Below are positions 1-6,478 of a DNA stretch of 7,182 nucleotides, piece after piece; position 1 is the first letter of the stretch, and each line of letters starts with the position of its first letter. This DNA comes from Gemmatimonas phototrophica (GTDB lineage Bacteria > Gemmatimonadota > Gemmatimonadetes > Gemmatimonadales > Gemmatimonadaceae). The stretch spans positions 1-7,182 of the forward strand of contig CAMBRJ010000150.1 in the NCBI GenBank assembly GCA_945870175.1, written 5' to 3'. The position numbers and the translations under genes are program-made. The notes below the pieces were generated by a model. It searched no databases and was not told the DNA's origin. It was given only the letters and a program-made list of their open reading frames with translations.

Positions 1-1085
1 AACGCCGATGGCAATCCCGGGAAGTCGCGCAGAATGCCATTCAGCCACTGGGCGGTGACCAATCCCAGCGCGAGCCCACCAACGATGCCCGCGCTGGTGA
101 GCATCAGCCCTTCCAGGAAGACCTGTTGCAGCACACCGATACGCTGCGTGCCGATAGCCCGAAGTACCGCGATCTCACCGCGCCGTTCATTCACCGATAA
201 GGTCACCAACGTCGCGACCAGCAGAAATCCGATTCCAAGACTGATCGCGCCGAGCACGAAGGCCAACTGACGGAAGTAGGAGAGCCGTTCTTCGACTTGC
301 CGGATCGCCGTTTCGGTGGAGATCGCCGTGACACGGGGCTGCGTGGTGGCAATCCAGGCGCGCACCGCCTCCACCGACGCGGAATCACTCCGGCGAGACT
401 CGGCCATCGCCAGTGACATGCGGTCGCGAAAGCTTGGCCCCAGCAACTGACGCAGCAGGACCAGGTCGATCGCAAGAACCGGCGTTTCACCGGGCACGTA
501 GATGAAGCGACCCATGCCGCTGATGACCACACGGCTCGAGCGGGCCGCGGTGCGCAACTGCGCATCGAGTCCCGACGAGATGGTGATGGTGTCGCCGACC
601 GCACGGCCCGCGCGCGTGAGAAAGGTCTGACTGACGACGATCCGGGGCAGCGGCGCCCTCGCGGCACGGACATCGGCGACCGAATCGGCGCGTGTGACGT
701 CGGTGCCGGCTTCGAGCGTGTAGTCACCCTGCACCGCCTGCTCGAGCCCCAACGTGAACGCCGACGGAATCCGGCTGCCGTCAATGGTGAGCGTAGCGCC
801 GAGCGTTGGGCTGACGGCCTTGATGTCGGGATTGGCGCGTAACGCACGCACGATCGCACCGGCGCCGTCGATCGTGGCCTCGCTGTCGAAGGGCAACGTG
901 CCCTTGGGCGAGACGCGCAGTTGGTAGCCGCGTGTGAGCAGCAACGAGCGGAACGACTCGCTCATCCCGGTGGCCAGCATCACCATGTCGAGCAGCAGCG
1001 CCGCGGCGACCGCGATGCCAAGCATCGCCAACGTGGTACGGGCGGGATGTCGGCGCAGCGTGGCCCAGGCCATCATGAATCGCAT
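1..1085 (-). CDS. MacB/FtsX-type ABC transporter permease, C-terminus cut by window edge
   Basis: Translating from the ATG at 1085 gives 361 codons with no stop before the edge. The N-terminus MRFMMAWATLRRHPARTTLAM is the usual amphipathic start of these permeases. The first helix is about 18-40, and a periplasmic domain of about 230 residues (41-270) contains VVSQTFLTRAGRAVGDTITIS, the mid-domain segment of this family. The second helix is about 274-297, followed by the coupling loop NERRGEIAVLRAIGTQR (299-315) and a third helix about 325-346. The fourth helix should lie beyond position 1. It starts three bases after the preceding permease stop, so the two probably form a heterodimeric permease pair. 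No ATP-binding subunit is in the window. LolC/E, MacB and antimicrobial-peptide exporters share this layout, so I cannot name the cargo. Confidence 0.92.
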   Translation of the reverse strand, partial: MRFMMAWATLRRHPARTTLAMLGIAVAAALLLDMVMLATGMSESFRSLLLTRGYQLRVSPKGTLPFDSEATIDGAGAIVRALRANPDIKAVSPTLGATLTIDGSRIPSAFTLGLEQAVQGDYTLEAGTDVTRADSVADVRAARAPLPRIVVSQTFLTRAGRAVGDTITISSGLDAQLRTAARSSRVVISGMGRFIYVPGETPVLAIDLVLLRQLLGPSFRDRMSLAMAESRRSDSASVEAVRAWIATTQPRVTAISTETAIRQVEERLSYFRQLAFVLGAISLGIGFLLVATLVTLSVNERRGEIAVLRAIGTQRIGVLQQVFLEGLMLTSAGIVGGLALGLVTAQWLNGILRDFPGLPSA

Positions 1086-1088
1086 CGA

Positions 1089-1931
1089 TCAGCGCCCCAT
1101 GAGCGACAGGGGCGACGACTTGACCAGTCGCCAGCCGGCCGCGGCACCGGAGCCGATGCCGAGCACGAGCGAGAGACCGGTGGCGAACGCGAAGATTTGT
1201 GGCGTGAGCAGCGCGAACACCAACGGCGTGCGATACAGCTGCTGAAAATGCGCGTTCACGAGCAGCGACGCGATCCACCCGATACCGGCGCCGAGCACGC
1301 TGCCGATGAGCGACACGAGGGCGGCCTCGATCACGATCGCGCGCACCACGGTGGCGCGGGAGATCCCCATCAACCGGAGCGCCGCGATATCGCGGCGACG
1401 TTCTTCCACGCTGAGCAGGAGTAGACAGAGCAGGAACACCGCACTGGCCACCACGGTGATGATGCCGATGGCGGTGTGAAAGCGTTCGACCACGCGGAAG
1501 GTGCGTGAACTCTGCACGGCCACGTCGCGTGACTTGTGCGCGCGGAAGCCGAAGGCCACATGGTTGATGCGCGCCAACGCCGAGTCGATCGACTGCCCCT
1601 CGCGCGTGCCGACGGCGAAGCGATCCACCCGATCATCGAGGTCGAGCAGCTGTTGCAGGTGATCGAGGTGCAGCCGTACGCGATACTCGCGACGCGCCAC
1701 CTCGGCCGGATCGGCCTTACGCTCGTAGATCGCCGCAATCGTGGCGCTGTCTCCGGGCTCGCCGGGCCGGGCCGAGATCCGAATGCGTGCGCCGACGGCG
1801 AGTCCGAGGTCCTCGGCCATGCGCGCGTCGATGGCGATGCCGCGTTGCGCGATCGCGCGTTGCGCGGCAAGCGGCGGTGCGATGGCCACGCCCAGCGCGA
1901 TCGCGACGACGCCCCGCAGGAGCGCCCTCAC
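1089..1931 (-). CDS. Short MacB/FtsX-type ABC transporter permease
   Basis: An inner-membrane permease of 280 residues with an FtsX-type core. Hydrophobic helices lie near 154-175, 203-226 and 245-267. The cytoplasmic coupling loop VEERRRDIAALRLMGISR (175-192) and C-terminus WRLVKSSPLSLMG are diagnostic of the family. It is short: relatives have an N-terminal helix and a periplasmic domain of about 200 residues, but here only about 125 lie between the N-terminal hydrophobic run (7-23) and the core, starting directly at the RGIAIDARMAEDLGL segment that normally sits mid-domain. The N-terminus ends PLAAQ and looks like a cleavable signal peptide. GTG at 1931 or TTG at 1934 are the plausible starts, 10 or 7 bases after the repressor stop. 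The frame stays open upstream to 2126, but that part overlaps the repressor gene and lacks family similarity. The substrate is unknown. Confidence 0.85.
   Translation of the reverse strand: MRALLRGVVAIALGVAIAPPLAAQRAIAQRGIAIDARMAEDLGLAVGARIRISARPGEPGDSATIAAIYERKADPAEVARREYRVRLHLDHLQQLLDLDDRVDRFAVGTREGQSIDSALARINHVAFGFRAHKSRDVAVQSSRTFRVVERFHTAIGIITVVASAVFLLCLLLLSVEERRRDIAALRLMGISRATVVRAIVIEAALVSLIGSVLGAGIGWIASLLVNAHFQQLYRTPLVFALLTPQIFAFATGLSLVLGIGSGAAAGWRLVKSSPLSLMGR
1095..1098 (-). promoter_or_regulatory. Possible Shine-Dalgarno for the second permease
   Basis: GGGG on the minus strand lies nine bases before the ATG at 1085, within the last codons of the preceding permease gene. It is a minimal match, used only to support that start over ATGs at 1076 and 1073. 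Confidence 0.35.
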
Positions 1932-1941
1932 CAACGATCGC

Positions 1942-2739
1942 TCAACGAGCGGGCGACTTGCGCGATTTCGCTTTGGGAGCGGCAGCGGACGGAAGCGAGC
2001 CAGGGGTGCCAAGAGCATGAGCAGAGCGTGGACCAGTCGAGGGCATCGCTTCCACCAATACCTGAGCGGCCAGATTGGGTCCCACCACCTGCTCGTTCTT
2101 CCCGATTCGCAGCGTGAGCGGTCCATCGAACGGGGCGCGCGACAGCATCGTGACCTCGGCGCCCGGCTGCAGCGCGATTTCTGCGAGATAGCGCAGCAAC
2201 GACGGATTCTTGTCGCTCACGCGCAGCATGCGCGCCGTTTCGCCCACCGGCAACTCGGCCAGCGTGCGGTGCGGCTGCTCAGCCACGATACCGTCGACCG
2301 TGGGAATCGGTGCCCCGTGCGGATCGGCGGTGGGATGACCGAGCGCGGCCGCCATGCGCTCAATGAGATCATCGGACGCGGCGTGCTCGAGGCGCTCGGC
2401 TTCGTCGTGCACGCGATCCCAGGGATACCCGAGGACTCCGGTGAGATACGACTCGAGGATGCGATGACGGCGAATGGTGCGCAGCGCCGCCTGCCGCCCG
2501 CGCGGCGTGAGCTGCACGCCGCGATACGGCACGTGATCGAGGTAGCCCTGCGTGGCCAGCCGACGCACCATGCCGGTCACCGAGGCGGGCGCCACGTCGA
2601 GCGCGTTCGCCACATCACTCGTGGCGGCGGCGCCGAATTGGCTCTCGAGCTCGTAGATCGCCTTGAGGTAGTCCTCGACCGGCTCGGTCAATGCCGGCGG
2701 CGAAACCACCTTGGGCGAAGCAGCGTCAGGCGCGTTCAT
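1942..2739 (-). CDS. mntR: DtxR/MntR-family metal-dependent transcriptional repressor (Mn-type ligand set)
   Basis: A 265-residue regulator with three parts: a winged helix-turn-helix (about 20-80; recognition region VAPASVTGMVRRL), a metal-binding dimerisation domain (about 85-150) and an SH3/FeoA-like domain (about 160-232). Ligands by comparison with MntR are D23 (in EDYLK), H92, E115, E118 and H119 (in EAERLEH). Asp and Glu stand where DtxR has Met10 and Cys102, which favours manganese. EDYLK, the EAExLEH stretch and the xPHG segment at 139-142 resemble the streptococcal ScaR/SloR/PsaR group, with Asp139 where those have Cys. The ATG at 2739 is preferred over a TTG two codons earlier. A Ser/Pro/Lys-rich tail of about 33 residues follows the FeoA-like domain. 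It probably represses its own operon through the operator before mntH. Mn rather than Fe as co-repressor is inferred from ligands and context. Confidence 0.92.
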   Translation of the reverse strand: MNAPDAASPKVVSPPALTEPVEDYLKAIYELESQFGAAATSDVANALDVAPASVTGMVRRLATQGYLDHVPYRGVQLTPRGRQAALRTIRRHRILESYLTGVLGYPWDRVHDEAERLEHAASDDLIERMAAALGHPTADPHGAPIPTVDGIVAEQPHRTLAELPVGETARMLRVSDKNPSLLRYLAEIALQPGAEVTMLSRAPFDGPLTLRIGKNEQVVGPNLAAQVLVEAMPSTGPRSAHALGTPGSLPSAAAPKAKSRKSPAR

Positions 2740-2748
2740 GCTCAAAGA

Positions 2749-3201
2749 TCAGCGGGAGGCGGCGCGAGCGGGACCCCCAACGGGCCCTCGGACCATGAGC
2801 ACGGGCACCATCGTCCGGTGGCGAACGGAATTGGCCGTGGTGCCATAGATCACGTCCTGAATACCCTTGTGGCCGTGCACCGCCATGGCGATCAGGTCGC
2901 ATTGCTCGCGATCGGCCGCGGCCACGATCTCGCCTGCGGGATCACCGCCGGCAAGAATGGACTCCGTCTCGAAGCCGTCTCCGCGCAGCGAGGCGCAGCA
3001 GGTTTCGATGTACTCGCGGTCCAGCCGCATCTCTTCCGACTCGCGCAGCTTGAGCGCGAGCTGGTTTCGCGCCGCCCAACCATCCGCCACGTGAATCAGC
3101 ACGATCGACGACGAGCAGAGCTGCGCCAGCTGGCGCACATGCGCGAGGATGACCTGGTCGTACGCGGAGTGCTCGAGGGGGACGAGAATGCGACGGTACA
3201 T
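2749..3201 (-). CDS. Universal stress protein (UspA family)
   Basis: A 150-residue single-domain Usp protein, probably cytoplasmic. It starts MYRRILVPLEHS, the usual first strand and loop, and ends with the VPVLMVR strand at residues 132-138. The nucleotide-binding loop is A107-V-H-G110, nine residues, then G120-T121. Against the G-x2-G-x9-G-(S/T) motif of ATP-binding Usps, the first Gly is Ala, so ATP binding is plausible but not assured. The ATG overlaps the mntH stop by one base (TGATG); this start gives a normal Usp N-terminus. Its place between the Mn importer and its repressor suggests a role in metal or oxidative stress, perhaps adjusting the transporter, but that is inference. The repressor start follows the stop by nine bases. 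Confidence 0.92.
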   Translation of the reverse strand: MYRRILVPLEHSAYDQVILAHVRQLAQLCSSSIVLIHVADGWAARNQLALKLRESEEMRLDREYIETCCASLRGDGFETESILAGGDPAGEIVAAADREQCDLIAMAVHGHKGIQDVIYGTTANSVRHRTMVPVLMVRGPVGGPARAASR

Positions 3202-4595
3202 CAGGCGATCCACCCGCGAATGGTTTGGACGAGCAGCCAGATATTCAGCGTCGCAATGACGCCCGCCACGGCGTACGCCGCAATGCGCAGTCCGAACGAA
3301 TTCACGAACTCGCCCATCTTTTCGCGGTCGGAGGTGAAGCGCACGAGCGGAAACACGGCGAACGAGAGCTGCAGCGACAGAATGACCTGACTGAAAATCA
3401 GCAGTTTGGCCGTGCCGCTCTCCCCGTAAAGTACCGCCACGATCGCCGCCGGGACGATAGCGATCGCCCGCGTGATCAACCGACGCAGCCAGGGACGAAT
3501 GCGGAGATTGAGGAACCCTTCCATCACGATCTGGCCGGCCAACGTCCCGGTCAGCGTGGAATTCTGTCCCGAGGCCAGCAATGCGAGGGCGAACACTGCA
3601 CTCGCTCCCGCCACGCCCAAGAGCGGCGTGAGGAGCTTGTAGGCGTCCTGAATCTCGGCGACGTCGGTGTTTCCGCTGGTGTGAAACGTCGCCGCCGCCA
3701 CAATCAGAATGGCCGCGTTGATGAACAAGGCAAAGCTGAGGGCGATGGTGGAGTCAAGGAACGCAAAGCGTACCGCCTCGCGCTTGCCTTCCGCCGTTTC
3801 CTCGTACTTTCGCGTCTGCACGATGGACGAGTGCAGATACAAGTTGTGCGGCATCACGGTGGCCCCGAGAATGCCGATCGCGATGTAGAGCATCTCCGGG
3901 TTGGTGAAGATCTGCGTGGTCGGGATGAATCCCCGCGCCACGGCGCCCATGTCCGGCTTCGCGATGAACAGTTCGAACAGGAAGCACCCGCCCACGACCG
4001 CGATGAGCGCGATCACGAGCGCCTCGAGCATGCGGAAGCCCTTGTTCTGCAAGTACAGCACGATCAGCACGTCGACGGCGGTGATCGCGATGCCCACGGG
4101 GAGCGTGATCCCAAAGAGCAGATTGAGGGCGATCGCGGTGCCGATCACCTCGGCGAGGTCGCAGGCGGCGATGGCGATTTCGCACAGCACCCAGAGGCCA
4201 AAGGCGACGGGCGGCGAATAGTGATCGCGACAGGCCTGCGCGAGATCACGACCGGTCACGATACCAAGCTTGGAGGCGAGTCCCTGCAGGAGCACCGCCA
4301 TCAGGTTCGACAGCAGGATCACCGACAGCAGGGTGTAGCCGAAGCGCGACCCACCGGCGAGATCGGTCGCCCAATTGCCCGGGTCCATATACCCGACGGC
4401 GACCAGGTAACCCGGTCCGGCGAACGCCACCATTTTCCGGAACCAGGTGGCGCCGTTCACATCGACGGAGCGGTGCACTTCGGCCAGCGACGGCGCCAAC
4501 CGCGCCCGACGCCAGCCGGGCTCCTGGGCGGACGGCGCGCCCGCGCCGGCGTGGTGGTCCGGCGGCGCGGTCGGGTCAGTATTTGCAGCAGCCAT
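3201..4595 (-). CDS. mntH: NRAMP-family Mn2+/divalent metal:proton symporter
   Basis: An inner-membrane importer of 464 residues that uses the proton gradient to bring Mn2+ (and often Fe2+) into the cytoplasm. The family hallmarks are intact. DPGN at residues 71-74, within GYMDPGNWATDLAGGS, forms the broken first helix; D71 and N74 are metal ligands. ATVMPHNLYLHS at 245-256 is the sixth helix, where A245 and M248 complete the site and Met favours Mn/Fe over Mg/Ca. GQNSTLTG at 343-350 and PLVRFTSDREKMG at 416-428 are also characteristic. About eleven hydrophobic segments run from near residue 55 to 458. A polar 50-residue N-terminal extension precedes the first helix. The ATG lies nine bases from the operator and lacks a ribosome-binding site, fitting a leaderless message. 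The stop overlaps the next gene's start, so translation is probably coupled. Confidence 0.95.
   Translation of the reverse strand: MAAANTDPTAPPDHHAGAGAPSAQEPGWRRARLAPSLAEVHRSVDVNGATWFRKMVAFAGPGYLVAVGYMDPGNWATDLAGGSRFGYTLLSVILLSNLMAVLLQGLASKLGIVTGRDLAQACRDHYSPPVAFGLWVLCEIAIAACDLAEVIGTAIALNLLFGITLPVGIAITAVDVLIVLYLQNKGFRMLEALVIALIAVVGGCFLFELFIAKPDMGAVARGFIPTTQIFTNPEMLYIAIGILGATVMPHNLYLHSSIVQTRKYEETAEGKREAVRFAFLDSTIALSFALFINAAILIVAAATFHTSGNTDVAEIQDAYKLLTPLLGVAGASAVFALALLASGQNSTLTGTLAGQIVMEGFLNLRIRPWLRRLITRAIAIVPAAIVAVLYGESGTAKLLIFSQVILSLQLSFAVFPLVRFTSDREKMGEFVNSFGLRIAAYAVAGVIATLNIWLLVQTIRGWIA
3210..3215 (-). promoter_or_regulatory. Weak Shine-Dalgarno for the stress protein gene
   Basis: GGGTGG lies eight bases before the ATG at 3201-3199, inside the last codons of mntH. 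It supports that ATG over an in-frame GTG at 3213, which would add MDRL to the N-terminus. Confidence 0.45.
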
Positions 4596-4601
4596 ATTCG
4601 T

Positions 4602-4629
4602 AATTTAGGCGAACCTAACTTTTTCACAA
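4602..4629 (-). promoter_or_regulatory. Putative sigma70-like promoter of the mntH operon, leaderless
   Basis: On the minus strand TTGTGA (4629-4624) and TAAATT (4607-4602) each match four of six consensus bases and are separated by 16 bases. Six bases (ACGAAT) follow the -10, so initiation would fall at or next to the A of the mntH ATG at 4595. There is no Shine-Dalgarno and no room for one, which fits a leaderless mRNA. The A+T content here is clearly higher than in the surrounding coding DNA. This is an inference from motif and spacing only. Confidence 0.55.
4605..4618 (-). promoter_or_regulatory. DtxR/IdeR/MntR-type operator
   Basis: The inverted repeat TTAGG-TTCG-CCTAA has two perfect 5-base arms. 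Extended to 19 bases (4618 down to 4600), the minus strand matches about 15 of 19 positions of the classical DtxR/IdeR box TTAGGTTAGSCTAACCTAA, recalled from memory. It fills most of the spacer of the putative promoter and overlaps its -10 element, so bound repressor would block RNA polymerase. The third gene of the operon encodes a DtxR/MntR-family protein, the obvious ligand. This implies negative autoregulation: metal-loaded repressor shuts off importer, stress protein and itself. Confidence 0.75.
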
Positions 4630-4656
4630 GGCGAAGGCCCCCGACGCCTCGCGCTG

Positions 4657-6435
4657 TTACCAGCCGGCAGCGGTGCCATCGCGACGCGGGTCGGCCACGC
4701 CGATCCGCTTGCCGTCTTTGCGCACAAAAATGGCGTGGACGCCGCCGAAGCTGATGTCACGCACGCGACTGGCCGGCGAGTAGCCGCGCGTGACGAGCGC
4801 CTGATACACGCTCGTGGAAAAGCCCGGCTCGACTTCGACTTCCTTCATGGTGCTGCTGGCGTGGATGCGCGGCGCCGACAGCGCGACGGCGGGATCTTCA
4901 CCGAAGGCGAGCATGCGTATCGTGACCTGCGTGATCGCCGGCTGGATGTACTGCGAGCCGGCGGCGCCGACCACGAGACGCACCTTGTCGCCGTCAAGAA
5001 TCAGCGTCGGCGCCATGGTCGAGTTCGAGTAGCGATTCGTGCCACGCGTTTTGGCGTCGAAATTGCTCCCGCCGGAGTTCAGAAAGAAGCCGTCGGTGTA
5101 CACGCCCGAGCCGAACAGCACGCCAACGGTCGTCGTGGCCGACACGGCGCTGCCGTCGCCGTCAACGACGGCGAGGTGCGACGTGAAGCTCTGGCCCTCT
5201 TCCGCCGTCGTGGTGTCGCGCGGTGCGCTCTTCGCAGAACCCGTGCGCAGAACCGCTGACGCCGGATACGGGTTGAAACGTCCGCAGTTGCCCGGCGCCG
5301 CGAGGGTATCGAACGCCCATGGATTGCCGGCGACGGCCGTGTCAGGCAGCGCCCCACCAACGAGCCCGGCACGCGAACGTGCGAAGTCGGGATGCACGAC
5401 GCCATGCGCCGGCACCCGCAGCGCCGCCGGGTCACCACGATACGCGCCTGCGTCAGCGTTCCCGATGCGCATGATGTCGGCCAGCTTCGCAACGGCCGCG
5501 CCGTTCTCAGTGAACGACCCGGCGTCGGCAACGCCCGCAGCATCGGCCATCTGCAGCATCTCCAGCACCGACGCGCCACCCATTGGCGGCGGCGCGCCAA
5601 GCAGCGTGTACCCGCGCCACATCGTGCAGAGCGGCCGCATCGCCGTTACCGGATAGGTATTCATGTCACGCACCGTAATCAGTCCGCCCTGCGACTTCAC
5701 CGTGGCCGACAACCGCTCGGCGATGCTGCCGTTGTAGAACACGGTGGCGCCTTCGCTCGCGATACGCTGCAGGGTGGCCGCCAGCTCCGGCTGCACGAGA
5801 CGATCGCCAGGACGCAGCGCCTCGCCACGCGGCATGAACCGCGCGGCCGCCAGCGAATCGGCCATCAGCTTGTCGCGAGACGAGACGATGGTCCGCGCCA
5901 GCAGCGGCGACACAATGAATCCGTCACGCGCCAGGGCAATGGCTGGCGCCATGACCTGCGCCCGCGTGAGCTTGCCCCACTTGGTGTGTGCGTCGAGCAC
6001 ACCGGCCACCATGCCCGGCGTTCCGGCGGCGCGTCCCGGACGACGGCCACGCGAGGTGTCGGCGCGGGCCCACGCCGCGTCTTCCCCAGCTCTCGCATAG
6101 AACGACAGATGCTCGACCGTCTTCGTCTTCGCGTTGAAGTAGGTCATCGCGCCACCACCACCGAGTCCTGTCTGCGACACGTCGGTGACCGAGAGCGCGA
6201 ACGCGGTCGCGGCGAACGCGTCAATGGCATTGCCCCCCTGCGCGAGGATCGTCGCGCCGGCGGCGGCGGCATCAGGATGCGACGCGGCGACCATGCCGCG
6301 GTCGCTCTCGACGCGCTTGCCGGACATCGGCGCGACGGCGGCCGACGGGCGCATGCAGCCCGTGCCCATGATGCCGGCGAGCAGGATGGCCATCGGGGCC
6401 ACGGCGGAGCGGTGAAGCGCGGAACAGGTCGGCAA
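4657..6435 (-). CDS. Exported gamma-glutamyltranspeptidase-family Ntn hydrolase (divergent active site)
   Basis: A 592-residue protein of the gamma-glutamyltranspeptidase family, made as one chain and cut into two subunits by its own N-terminal nucleophile Thr. Family landmarks in order: RGMVAASHP near 46-54, GGNAIDA near 67-73, GLGGGGA near 90-96, AGTPGMVAG near 137-145, RDGF near 170, YNGSIAE near 234-240, APPPMGG near 281-287, the processing site F-T-S-H with nucleophile T418, VVDGDGSAVSA after it, and ADPRRDGTAAGW at the C-terminus. The TTG start gives a signal peptide: an Arg, then a hydrophobic AILLAGIM run and Cys27, which could be a lipidation site, though GTGC is a poor lipobox. By my alignment, E. 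coli R114, N411 and D433 are replaced by Y113, G438 and N459; T409 is kept and the lid loop is missing. The acyl donor may therefore not be glutathione. It follows the NUDIX gene by 43 bases. Confidence 0.9.
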   Translation of the reverse strand: MPTCSALHRSAVAPMAILLAGIMGTGCMRPSAAVAPMSGKRVESDRGMVAASHPDAAAAGATILAQGGNAIDAFAATAFALSVTDVSQTGLGGGGAMTYFNAKTKTVEHLSFYARAGEDAAWARADTSRGRRPGRAAGTPGMVAGVLDAHTKWGKLTRAQVMAPAIALARDGFIVSPLLARTIVSSRDKLMADSLAAARFMPRGEALRPGDRLVQPELAATLQRIASEGATVFYNGSIAERLSATVKSQGGLITVRDMNTYPVTAMRPLCTMWRGYTLLGAPPPMGGASVLEMLQMADAAGVADAGSFTENGAAVAKLADIMRIGNADAGAYRGDPAALRVPAHGVVHPDFARSRAGLVGGALPDTAVAGNPWAFDTLAAPGNCGRFNPYPASAVLRTGSAKSAPRDTTTAEEGQSFTSHLAVVDGDGSAVSATTTVGVLFGSGVYTDGFFLNSGGSNFDAKTRGTNRYSNSTMAPTLILDGDKVRLVVGAAGSQYIQPAITQVTIRMLAFGEDPAVALSAPRIHASSTMKEVEVEPGFSTSVYQALVTRGYSPASRVRDISFGGVHAIFVRKDGKRIGVADPRRDGTAAGW

Positions 6436-6442
6436 CGTGAAG

Positions 6443-6448
6443 CCCTCT
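6443..6448 (-). promoter_or_regulatory. Shine-Dalgarno deciding a TTG start
   Basis: The minus strand reads AGAGGG, seven bases before the TTG at 6435-6433. No similar sequence precedes the in-frame ATG at codon 15 of that frame, or the upstream in-frame starts lying inside the NUDIX gene. This site is why the transpeptidase gene is started at TTG. Confidence 0.65.
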
Positions 6449-6478
6449 GGTATGGTGCGGGTAAATGCCGTGCGGAAG

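Noticed and set aside
203..859. Minus-strand open frame of 218 codons inside the second permease gene
   Set aside because: It is in a different frame from the continuous permease reading frame that runs from 1085 to the window edge; its translation is Arg/Ser-rich without motifs.
1932..2126. N-terminal extension of permease 1 back to 2126
   Set aside because: It would overlap the mntR gene by 185 bases in another frame; the extra residues are Arg/Trp/Pro-rich and unlike permease N-termini.
1741..3390. Long plus-strand open frame (549 codons) across the repressor and stress protein genes
   Set aside because: The translation is rich in Arg, His and Gly without family motifs, and lies antisense to clear mntR and usp genes. 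In GC-rich DNA the antisense frame of real genes often stays open.
4629..4649. Hairpin AGGCG-N11-CGCCT between the transpeptidase and mntH genes as an intrinsic terminator
   Set aside because: The stem is only five bases with an 11-base loop, and no T-run follows on the minus strand. It abuts the -35 element, so I do not call a terminator.
3225..4754. Long plus-strand open frame (509 codons) antisense to mntH
   Set aside because: Very high charged content (Arg, Glu, His, Asp), no recognisable domain, and it mirrors a membrane transporter gene with unmistakable motifs. A shadow frame.
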